Shown here: in pieces, positions 35,056 to 44,756 of the stretch
Numbering within the stretch: position 1 is the first letter of the stretch
How the letters are laid out: each line of letters starts with the position of its first letter
DNA from: Climacium dendroides
Lineage: Eukaryota; Streptophyta; Bryopsida; Hypnales; Climaciaceae
Assembly (NCBI GenBank): GCA_950106755.1
Contig: OX467084.1
Span: 37,203,213 to 37,267,212 of the forward strand
Direction: 5' to 3'
DNA length: 64,000 nt
Notes under the pieces: generated by a model
Seen by the model: only the letters and a program-made list of their open reading frames with translations
Told to the model about the DNA's origin: nothing
Database searches by the model: none
Program-made: the position numbers and the translations under genes

Positions 35056-36552
35056 ATGCCAAGGGCGAAGAAGAAAACGAAGTTTGTGGAGGAATCTACT
35101 GAGGCCGACATCATGGACAACCCCTCGCACACTTGTACCGCATTTTTGAGAAAATGCATTGTTGAATTCTATGAGAGAGAAACTACCATGTCTCTTGACT
35201 CTAAGTATGTTCGTTATCAAGAGGAGGGCATTGAGAAGTTCAAAGGCGATATAAAGGACATAATGCATGAAGCGTTGCGGGTGGGAGGGTGGTATCAAGA
35301 AATGGAAAAGAAGAATTTCACTAGTTGGTTGGACAAACGGGCGCATGATGCACTATGGAATGCGAAAGGGACCGTCGAAAAATTTGGTAAGGTTCATCGC
35401 ATTGATGATGAAGCCTTCATGCACGTGATTACAAAAGTGGACATGTTCGTAAGTCGGATGAGACCATTTGCTTCAAGACGAAATAGAGGTGGATTTATGA
35501 GTTGGTAGACAACTCACGAAGGGAGATTAAACATGCGAGTTGTATTTCGCCATTTAATAGCGCTCCCGGGAACCGCAAGGGTGATTCCACAAGATAATAT
35601 TGTCCTACGCGGAGGCTATGCCACAATTCGTAGGGTGCGAATCGAAGGGTGCCCTGAACTTCAACCACATTGGGAATTTGCAGCAAAGATGTCTCTCCAA
35701 GAGGGTCGACGACCTGAGCTTGCAAAGATGGAACACCAAATTGAATCGATGGCGGTGCGGATTCCGCACGATGGAGTCATACGCTTTGTTGCAGTCCACA
35801 CAAATCGGAACGAAGGCTATTCATTGTGGTGGAATGTTGGTACTTTGCGTGAAATGTTGAGAATGGATAACGATTATCCAAACAATATCGCCATACGCAT
35901 TATGTGTGACTCCAAAATTAGCGACGAGGAGGTCATTCGTGCTCATCGTCTAAAGCGATGGAGAGCAAAGCATACGGAGCTTGCTTGGACACTACTGCAT
36001 ATTATGAATGCGGTACATGGTGCCGGACATCTTCACAATGACATTTCTCCAGACAACATCATGTTCCATTTCTCGGAAGACGAGTCGCAGGTTTTCATTG
36101 GAATTTGCGATTGGGGGATGACCACGACTAGTACAGAGCCCATGAAGTCATTGTATACATTCACATCAACAAGTGATGGGGACGAAGTTCTGAGGAGGAG
36201 GTGGTGGATCGATCCAAAGATTACATACGTACATTGAAGAGATGCAGATGTGGAGAACATACCCATACTTACCATTAAGTCCGAAGAATTTGCTGTTGGT
36301 CAAATAGCAAAGAGAATCAACAGTACATGTATGTCAGAGACATACTACGGTTTGCAAGGTCGTGGAAGCAAAAAACATGTGTTGTACTCGCATCACGACT
36401 TAGCACAAGTCTTTCAAGTGTATTTGGGGAGACTTTGCGAAGATGGTCCCGATGGCCATAGTAGTTTGGCGCAAGTGATTTCGCGATTTACTTCTTCGTT
36501 TCATTGGCCTATACCGGATGAACACTTCCGCCACTTTGGAGCTGTAGTTTAA
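35056..36552 (+). pseudogene. Kinase-fold gene 2 (inner element), two nonsense codons
   Basis: ATG at 35,056 and a single frame to TAA at 36,552 (about 498 codons), interrupted only by TAG at 35,506 and TGA at 36,235. The N-terminal domain (FYERETTMSLDSKYVRYQEE, then FTSWLDKRAHDALW) parallels that of the outer kinase gene. The kinase domain shows a glycine-poor nucleotide loop (GGYATIRRV), FAAKMSLQ with the candidate ATP-binding Lys, HNDISPDNIMF (HRD replaced by HND, catalytic Asp and Asn kept) and GICDWGM (DFG replaced by DWG). The APE region is weak. The end (FHWPIPDEHFRHFG) lies beyond the TGA. Key catalytic residues are kept, so an active ancestor is likely. Target unknown. Confidence 0.82.
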
Positions 36553-38216
36553 GTCTTTAATGATATTAATATATTATATATAAGTAATTAATTATAGCCT
36601 ATAGGTGTTTATAGTATGCACTATTCATAGAGGCAAAGACATATACTAAGTTACATGTCAATTACATAGTAGTACAGTATATACGGATGATATACCTCAG
36701 TTTCATCACCAATGATTGGATTGATTGTGAATGCTGTTTTACAGCAAGGTGCATCTCAGCATTTGTAATCAATGAGCATGTTTTAATTCACAATGATTTT
36801 GGAGAACTTGGAAGTCTTTATACCATTTGTCATCGTATGTTTGGATGGAAAATTGGAAATCTCGAAATCATTATATGAAATAATTTACAATTCTTTATTC
36901 ATTCAATTTTTAATTGATGATTGATGATTCAATGATTCATTGATTGTTAGGTTGACAAGTCCTTGTCTTCATTTGTGTGGTATAGTAAATGTGATTGAAG
37001 ATGTTCAGTATAATAATGTCAATGACAATATAAAAAATGGTAAGCGTTTACTTACCTCTATGTCTCTATAATTGATATGATGATGGAGGGCAACTAAAGG
37101 ACCGAAGGAAACATCGTGTATGAATGTATGATTGTATGTGAGTGCCTAATTGTGAGTTGAAGGTTCACTTCTAAGGGGCTTAGGGTCCCTTCGAGGGTTT
37201 AGGGGTTATTAGGTAGGTACTTACAACTTGAAATTTTGTCGTGAGTTTTTGAAACTTTTTCTGAAGATGGAAAAATTGATAAGCTTATTAAGCTATATGG
37301 GATAATGGAGACCTCATTTTTTCCACAATCAGTGACCGGGAATAGAAGTTATGACCTAAATTGCTCAAAACAAAGGACGGGGGGGGGGGAAGGCACTACT
37401 GCACTAGGTAGTAGCCTAGTAGGTCATAGTAGGTAGGAAAATAATTGCAACTTGTTTTAATTTTTAATTTTTAACTTTTTACTTGTACATTATATTCTTG
37501 CCTATCCAATATCCAGAGAGCTCGAATTCATTTCATCAATGAATTTCAACAACAAGACATCTTGTTGTTTTTACTCTTCTAGTGTTAAATACCTAAAGAA
37601 GAATAAGTCTTGAATTGTTGTCGTGAAGGTCCAATACTTAAAATAGCATTTGGGAAGTACAACATCAAAGCTAATTACATAATGAAATTTCTTTTGGTGC
37701 ATACCAAAAGGTGTTGAGTTATTCGACAAAGGTTTTATAAAAATGATTTGGTCACACCATTTTGTCTCAAAAAACAACCGCACATTTGCAATTCTATATA
37801 CAAGCACGTAACTTTCATGGTTTTCAGTACGCATTCATTACAAATGACCAAAATACGTAACTTCCGATGTTCAAATACATTACACCACATCATTCACATA
37901 CTCAACACTTGCAACAATTAACCATTCATATTGGAGTGATAGTATGGAACTCTACTTACTCTACAAGGTAAAAAACAAATAATTTTATTATATTATAAAA
38001 TAGTCTTATAGCCTGTACCACTTTCGTTTTGGGGGCTAAAACAAGTTCTTCATACATCTCACTTGTTCGAATATACTTGCATTCCTACAACTATTGCATT
38101 GTTTCCAAATGGCAAATGACAAATTGACAATGCATTACACTTGAAACCACATTTAAAAACAAAGCCCATAACTACATAATGGCACCTTGTATTTTTCTAC
38201 AAAATAACACTATACT
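36553..38216. other. Intergenic spacer between convergent genes of the inner element
   Basis: AT-rich, no gene seen. It contains a poly-G run near 37,380 and a small imperfect inverted repeat (CACTACTGCACTAGGTAGTAG) near 37,395. CTTCTAGTG near 37,580 looks like a CACTA-type end, but I found no partner. Confidence 0.55.
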
Positions 38217-39413
38217 TCATTCAGAATCAGAACTACTATCATGATTTTGACTTTGAGGCGTAGAACCGGAGTCACCATATGGCCCATATCCGCTTGATTG
38301 TCGCCCTTGTCCATAATTTTTGTAATAAGGACCTCCAAAAGTTGGAGGTGGAACTAAAGCATATTCATGTGAGCCTCTAGTCCCTCCATGACTTGAACCA
38401 GTGTAGTAAGAACTTCCATGAGGCCCATACAAATCATGTCCTCCTGTTCCCGGATAATTTCGCGAGCCGCCTTGTTCCGAACCACCATAGTCTGTATAAC
38501 TGGTGTTTCCATGAGGTCCCTTTGTTCCTGGGTAATATTGAGGGCCGCCATGTAAAAGACCATCGTAGTCCGTATAGATCGTAGTTCTATAGCCTCCTTC
38601 TACGTTTGGACCACCATCTCGAGGGTTGTTGCTATAGTGTGAACTACTTCCTCCATGTCGCGAGCCATGTACATCACGTTCACGACGAGGTGAAGTGTGA
38701 TATCCACGAGGTCGGCCTTGATCCTCGACACTCCTCCTCAATGCTTCCCGCATTTGATTCTCGTATTCTATGTCTTCGCGTTCTTCTCGGCGTTCGTGCC
38801 TCTTCGGAGGTGGAGGTGGAGGTGGCAACTATTCAGCTGGTTCTTCATCATCGTCAGCATCACTGTCCTCTGCATCCCGCATAGGCCAACTTGGGCACCC
38901 AAATTGACCTCGGTTCGACCAAATCGGCATGCAATCACTTTCGCCACGCCAGTTAGTGAACACCACAGCTGAGTGACACGTCATCTTCGTCTCTTTATTC
39001 ATCCCTATAACTGTACGCCAGTCAACGTCTTTCTGGAGTACAATCTCCGCCCAAACCATTGCCATGGTAGAATAGTTCATGATGGTAGGCTTCGAGGGAC
39101 CTAGATTTGAAGCTGCCCAAATTTCTTCGTATCTCTCTACAAAGTGTCTACTCGTACACGTCTTCATAGGGCCTTCCCACCGTCTCACTTGCTTCTCCAA
39201 ACTGTCATTTGCTGGCCATAGTTTGGCTATGTGTGACATGGTCACATATTTCTTGCACATTGTACAAGTCCACACTTTGTCAGACTCGTACTCCCACCCC
39301 TCCTTTGCCACATTGAATTCATCGAAGTAAACATCCCAATCTAGTTCTTGTGGTTTCCCCTTCGAACTTTTCTTCGAAGAACCGGAAAGAAACGGAATTC
39401 CTTTGCGAGGCAT
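38217..39413 (-). pseudogene. WC-HI-domain protein with Gly/Tyr-rich tail (inner element), one TAG
   Basis: ATG at 39,413 (MPRKGIPF), stop at 38,217, one TAG at 38,829-38,831 (CAG-compatible) in an otherwise open frame. The N-terminal domain (WTCTMCKKYVTMSHIAKLWP, then HFVERYEEIW and KDVDWRT) is shared with the genes at 42,372 and 44,757. After poly-Pro comes a Gly/Ser/Tyr-rich repetitive tail with words such as YTDYGGSEQGGSRNYPG. No RING follows. The shared Cys-x-x-Cys...His spacing could bind metal, but I do not recognise the domain. The promoter block at 39,590-39,690 is directly upstream. Confidence 0.65.
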
Positions 39414-39589
39414 AGTACCCTTCTCTATAAATGACCTCAACGTTAGAATGATTAATGTGTAGTGGTTTCAGATTATAATAATTAGTGAATACCACTCATT
39501 CATTCACAATTGTTCACACACCAAGGCGGAAGGGGCACACAGAGACCAATAGCCGCTGGATCACCCACTCCGCAAGGGAAACAATTGTG

Positions 39590-39695
39590 CGGAATGAGTC
39601 GTCCGCTCCGCTTTTTATACTGACCGACGAGGCGGACGTCGCTGTCGGCTTGAGGGTCGGACGGCAAGATCGGACGGACAGCGTGAATCCGCATC
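39590..39695 (-). promoter_or_regulatory. GC-repeat promoter block with TATA (minus-strand gene at 39,413)
   Basis: GGACGG/CCGACC words like those at the element ends, with TATAAAAAG on the minus strand (39,611-39,619) about 200 bp upstream of the ATG at 39,413. The block abuts the truncated 3' end of the neighbouring minus-strand gene. Confidence 0.6.
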
Positions 39696-39728
39696 TCCAT
39701 TGCAAAGAATATGAAAAGAGTGGCCACA

Positions 39729-42372
39729 TTAACCCAAAGTTAGACCTCCTTCAAGCCCAAAACGATATTGGCAAAGAGAACACTTTTCCTTCATCAAAGG
39801 AACATTGGGATCACTTCCAGGTATAAGCTGCTTCTCATGTTGAACAATATGAGCAGACAATGTGTTGTGAGGAACCCATCCTTCTTCTGCTTCCAACGCC
39901 CAATTGATGTTGTCTGATTCATAGGTTCTCCCGTGATTCAACCGCTCGAACATTCTATCCATGTTTCCCCAAACTGTAATGCACACTTCGGGATCCTTTA
40001 ATTCTGCGTCCAACTTCTCTTTCAAACGCAGGTGAGAAGACTGCACGTTGCTCAACGATTCGTCTGACTGCATTGCATACTTCAAGAGCCCTTTCATGAA
40101 TTGAGAGCATAAACCGGATTGTTGTTGTAGGTGCCTTGCCCACAACACCCACCGTAGATCCCCGGTCTTCATTGGAAGAATATCGTATTGTATTTGTACG
40201 TGTTCCATTCTCTGCAGTGAAGACTCCGCGTCATTCTTTGCTTGAATTGCGAAGTCCAATTGTTGCCTTAATTTTTGGACTTCATGATTCACCGTTTGCG
40301 TGCAAGCAACTTCTAATGAGAGTGGAGGCACAACTTTAGGGCTCTCAATGGCCATAACAACTTCTACAGTCTCGTCCACAGCTTTGCCCTTGTCAAGAGG
40401 AAGCGAAAGTTGATCGCTTTCTTGAGTTGGTTGACTTGCCTCCAAGAGGCTTGCTCCGTCCCTGCAATGTTCAGATGACTTGTCGTTTTGTAATGTCTTC
40501 AACATCTCCCAATGCCATTGTAAATTGTCCTCAGATGTCTTCAATTGCAAAACCAACTTCTGGTTTTGGGACTCCAACGTCCCATTCGAGAGCTTTAAAG
40601 TCTCAATTTCTTTTTGAAGACTAAAACACATATCTCTCAAGGCTTTATGGTCTTTATTCCAGAACACCATAGAGCAATGCTTATCCAATTTGTCGAACTT
40701 GACCTTCAGGCGATCATGATCTTCTTTGTCATAATTGACCTTCATGAGCTCCTCGTTTTGTGTTTGAAGCCTTGAGATTTTCCACAGCCTTGAGATTTTC
40801 CACCTTCTCTTCTTGGAGTTTATCTGCAAATTCAATGAATTTTCTGAAGGCTACGGCACCCTCCAATATCTCTGATGTCATGCTCATAAATTCTTCAACT
40901 ATTTGTGTGAAGGCAGGTGTCATAACAGCTACAAGTTTAGCTGTACATGATAGAGAGTAGGCAGTCTTGAACAGTTCGCCGAACTTCCATACTCGGTTGC
41001 ACGGAGTTGAGGTTTGCCCTTCATCTATCGTACCTCCTTCATTTGTTGTACCCTCTTCATTTGCAGAAGGATGAACTTCTTCTTGAACTTCAAAAGTCTT
41101 CCATTTAAGAGAACATTGTAGTAAGTGCTCTATTTCTTGTAGCGGAGGCATCATCGATAAAGTCTTTAGATCCTCTGGACCCAAGAACGCTAGGATTGGA
41201 TTCTCCTCCATCTTTGGGATCTCTTCGCCATTGTTAAGAACGCCCGGTTCCCGAGAGTCCATTTCTGCCTTCTGTAGGTTCTCATCATTCATGTTTTGGG
41301 AAGGTGGCACTTCATGCATTGGACTCCGAACTAGACTTGGACTTCTGTTAATTTCTTCATCTGTAGTCCTGGTACTGATGTCCATAAGGGCATCACTGTC
41401 TAGAAGACGAGTGATTCTAGCAGTTGCCCTGTCCATCTCTTCTGAGGGAACCTCTTCTTTGCACTCCAATGTCTTCAACGTCGATCCTTGTTTTGATGGA
41501 TGAGATGGCACCTTGAAAATACCAGGTTCTCCCTTCGCGCTTGATGCAATTGGTAAAGGGCTTAGAAACATTGGTAGAGTGTCAAGCACGACTTGTTCCG
41601 CACCCTTCGAAGAAGACGCTAAAGCTTTTGTAGTATTACATACGGTATCTGGTTCTAGCGTCATACTTCCTCCTCCATTACCTTCTGTATTTTCCACTTC
41701 GGGTTGAAGTGAAATGTCATCTTGATTCGTAAGATCCGTTGATGTGGCATTCATTTTGCTACTTTCAAGGGGGCGCTCCTCCTTGTTTTCCCCTTTGTCT
41801 TTCATGTTCTGCACTTCGTTTTGAATAGAAACACGTTTTTCTTCCGTATTGTGCTGTAGAGTAGCATTGCCTTTAACCATTTGAAGAAGTTGTTCCTTTG
41901 AAACAAACGTATCGGGAATATCTTTCTGGCTATCAGGAAGCACAAGCGGTGTTTCTACTGTCCCGGGGTACGTACTCCAATCCACCTTGCGAGCCAACTT
42001 CAATTCTGTATACACCATGCTTGCTATAGTGTAGTTAATTCTACCCTTGCTCATCGATTTGTCCCCGAAGAGAGCCCGCCACACCTCTATGGAACGATGG
42101 ACAAAATGAGGGCTGAGACAACTTGCGGGTTTAAAAGAAAACTCCCGAGTGTGACCAGCATGTAATTCTTCAGGCCACAACTTCCCAATGTGATACATCT
42201 TCACATATTTCTTGCACAACTTGGAAGTCCAGTATTCATCGACCACCTTCTCCCACTCAGGCTCTGCTAAAATGTTCTCATCCTTTAAAATGTCAAGACG
42301 GAGCTCGTGACGAGCTCCTTTTTGTTTCGATCTCTTGCTGCTTTCACCTTTAATGCCGCCCTTTTCTTCCAT
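39729..42372 (-). pseudogene. WC-HI/coiled-coil/RING-family protein, frameshifted and truncated in the RING
   Basis: ATG at 42,372. The N-terminal domain (WTSKLCKKYVKMYHIGKLWP, then SPHFVHRSIEVWR and KVDWST) is followed by a long acidic/Ser-Thr-rich linker and a coiled coil. Near 40,780 an 18-bp tandem duplication (CCTTGAGATTTTCCACAG-type) and a 1-base shift move the frame; coiled coil then continues (NEELMKVNYDKEDHDRLKVK). The end is CSLCQYRFGLEGGLTLG and a TAA at 39,729, with CGHSF in frame just after it: a RING-H2 finger cut after its first half. The intact relative at 44,757 has the same order plus a full RING. Likely a broken ubiquitin-ligase-like protein. Confidence 0.75.
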
Positions 42373-42419
42373 AGCTACTTGATGCCTTGATTCTTCTCTT
42401 CAACCGTGTGTAAATGACC

Positions 42420-42888
42420 GATTCAAAACCCCTCCGGTGTAATCAAAGATGTATGACCCCAACTCTCTACCACATAGGAGCAACTGGCGCGATGAGGCAA
42501 CGGTAGCACATCTGATGTGGTGTTGTTTCCCAAGGAGGAGAGTTGAAGTGAGGAAAAATGCCTTGGCCGTCCCCTCATATAGCCGTCCGCGCCCAAACAC
42601 GCGAACCTACCCCGAACCTGCGGACGGCGTTCGATCGGACGGTCCGTCCGCTCCCGAACCTGCGGACTGGCGGTCCGCCCGACCGCTCCGTCGGTCGCCC
42701 TCCCGACCGCTGCGACGTCATGCCCGACCGCTCCGTCGGCCGCCCAATCGCTCCCACGACCGTCCGACCAACCGCTGGACGCCGACCGACCACAGTCCGG
42801 CCGCGTCCATGACGCCTGGACGACGGACGTCCGGACGTCTGGATTTTGGACGTGATTTCGTGATGGACGTACGTCCGAGACAACCCTG
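42420..42888. repeat. Right subterminal GGACGG repeat block / promoter of the 42,372 gene
   Basis: GC-rich, with CCGACCGCTCCGTCGG-type words matching the left block in inverted sense. A weak TATA-like CTATATGA (minus strand, 42,575-42,582) lies about 200 bp upstream of the ATG at 42,372. Confidence 0.7.
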
Positions 42889-44058
42889 CCAATCACATAT
42901 CCCTATGTACACCCTGTGCTCTTTCCAATCATCAAAATGGAGTAAAACATTGGATGGAGTTATGTCGTTGTGCATGTACTGCGCATCATGGCATTTCCCC
43001 ACAATGACAAACAAGGAGAGTGCCAAGTTCACTTGGTTCCTTCGGTAAGTTGCAACCCATGCAAGCTCTTCTTTTGTCAGCAGCGTACCTTGTTCACGCT
43101 CAATGTCATCGACATCCATTGATTCGTTCACTTTTGAATTGTACTTGGATAAAAAAGAAATTAGAGATCCTCCATTCCACCATAGGGTATAGCCTTCCAT
43201 CGTTTTAGGGTGGATGTACACAATTCGAATGATGCCAAGATATATCACTGGACACCCTCCCGCCTCATTGATGATTCCTTGGCGCTTCTCCTTTTCATTT
43301 GTGGTTTTCAAGCTCTTCCCAGCAAAAAATATCCAACTAGGAATGCTCTCAAGTTTTGTAAGCATCACCTTCTTCACGGTCCCATATGAACCAACCGCAC
43401 TATTGTCCGGCATGGGGATGACTTTCACTGTACTTTCAAGCCACTTGAATGTTCCACTCACACAATGAGCCGTTATGGCGTCTTCTATTGTCGCTTTCCA
43501 TGGTGCTTGTTTTTTCTTACACGATGAAGAAAATTGTTGAGCGAAGTTTTGAATGATTTTCAACTTTGCAACCACCTCTTTATTCTGCGTGTCCCAATCG
43601 CTACCATCTTCTTTCTTCCCCGTGTGGTAACACCAATTTGACACTATATTGGTTGTAAAGGCAACCACCTGTTTATCCAGCCAGTCTTGGTGCAACCAAT
43701 AATCAGAGAAATTGTTGAATTTCTCTGATGATTCAAATTTGGACTCCAGCTCCCTTCGCAGGTCCCTTGTTAGTTTGTGGTATCCTTCTTCGTTGTGCGC
43801 CACATACTCTCTGGTCAATATAGTTGTACTTCGACGAGTGTAGAACACCACAACTATTGCTCTCCCTTCAACTATGAATTCGTGTGGAGGCATATGGGGA
43901 TTGGGTGCTTTCTTGTGCTTCTTTTGGTCCGATGAGGAAGGATTCAATGAACTTGAGGCCACCAATGTATTCGTGGATGGAATTATCATCTCACCGACGT
44001 CATCCAAATCTATGAACACGGGACGTATCTCCGCCGATCCACTCCCTTCCCCTGTCAT
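42889..44058 (-). pseudogene. Kinase-fold gene of the giant hAT, N-terminal and N-lobe part
   Basis: ATG at 44,058 (MTGEGSGSAE; an upstream in-frame TTG at 44,106 is not needed). The joined gene, 44,058-42,889 plus 34,390-33,980, would be 526 residues with no internal stop. The N-terminal domain holds EYVAHNEEG and FSDYWLHQDWLDK. The kinase part begins near residue 230: VGSYGTVKKV (glycine loop), FAGKSLK (candidate ATP Lys), GYTLWWNGG (hinge-side region), HNDITPSNVLLHF (HRD-like, Asp and Asn kept), then GICDW at the insertion. The unusual HND and DWG motifs are shared with kinase 2. A divergent Ser/Thr kinase, probably functional before the inner element landed. It shares a GC-repeat promoter region with the RING gene at 44,757. 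Confidence 0.9.
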
Positions 44059-44249
44059 AATGAAGAATATTTTATACGATGGGCCTCCGTATCTCTCCCC
44101 AAGCACGGAAGTTCAAAAAAAATTTAAAAAAACCGGGTCACATATGCGGGCTAAGCCCACCACCCACCAAACTCACTCGCATAGGCCGTTAGAACTAGCG
44201 TGTGAAACATAGGGCGCGGACTTGGCAAAAAAATGAGGGCGGGGACCCG

Positions 44250-44259
44250 CTTTATATAG
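44250..44259 (-). promoter_or_regulatory. TATA box of the kinase gene
   Basis: CTATATAAAG on the minus strand, about 190 bp upstream of the ATG at 44,058. Confidence 0.65.
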
Positions 44260-44618
44260 TCCCCCCCTCACGTCCACGCCCCATCTTCTCGCGTTCCCGC
44301 CCCATCTCTTCACATCTCCGCCCCATCTTCTCACGTTCCCGCCCAATCTCTTCACGTCCCCGCCCCGTTCCCACACGTCCGCGCCCCAACCGCGATGACG
44401 TCCGCGCCCTCACTTCACGTCCACGCCCCCACATCAATGGCGTCCACGCCCTGGTTTGACGTCTGCGCCCCGGCTTGATGGCGTCCGCGCCCTCGCTCAA
44501 TGGCGTCCACGCCCCGCTCGATGGCGTCCGCGCCCCCGCTCGATGGTGTCCACGCCCTGCCTTCACGTCCGCGCCCCTACATCGATGGCGTTCGCGCCCT
44601 GGCGTACTCCACCTCCCG

Positions 44619-44628
44619 CTATATAAAG
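44619..44628 (+). promoter_or_regulatory. TATA box of the RING gene
   Basis: CTATATAAAG, 129 bp upstream of the ATG at 44,757. Confidence 0.65.
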
Positions 44629-44756
44629 CCATCCCCGCCCCATTCGTCCCCGCCCTGCATACTCTCAGCCTTCCACCTCTTCATTGAGTTGGTTGTGAGC
44701 GTTGTGCGGGGTCCTCTTGATTGCCACGTGGGAGGTTTTCGATTTTTTCTGCAAAA

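Larger units (their letters stand above)
34399..42888. mobile_element. 8.5-kb non-autonomous hAT-like element with kinase/RING paralogs
   Basis: Left end CAGGGTTGCACGGACG; right end, reverse-complemented, CAGGGTTGTCTCGGACG; an exact 8-bp duplication CCAATCAC on both sides. The first eight bases of both ends (CAGGGTTG) match the right end of the 29.3-kb element. Subterminal regions (34,410-34,860 and 42,575-42,880) are dense in GGACGG / CCGACC words. It encodes a kinase-fold gene (plus) and two related minus-strand genes but no transposase, so it would depend on a transposase in trans. It is inserted in the DWG codons of the outer element's kinase gene. Confidence 0.92.
44213..44645. promoter_or_regulatory. 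Bidirectional promoter made of GTCCGCGCCC-type repeats
   Basis: More than a dozen copies of GTCCGCGCCC / GTCCACGCCC / GTTCCCGCCC words about 15-25 bp apart, between the kinase gene (minus, ATG 44,058) and the RING gene (plus, ATG 44,757). Each side carries the same core sequence CTATATAAAG: minus strand at 44,250-44,259 and plus strand at 44,619-44,628. The same GC repeats occur near both ends of the element. Confidence 0.75.

Noticed and set aside
37395..37600. A further CACTA element ending at CTTCTAGTG
   Set aside because: Only one end-like sequence was found; no partner end with a matching 3-bp duplication.
42423..43048. Pro/Arg-rich open frames in the right GC block of the inner element
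   Set aside because: Same repeat composition effect, and they run across the element boundary at 42,888.
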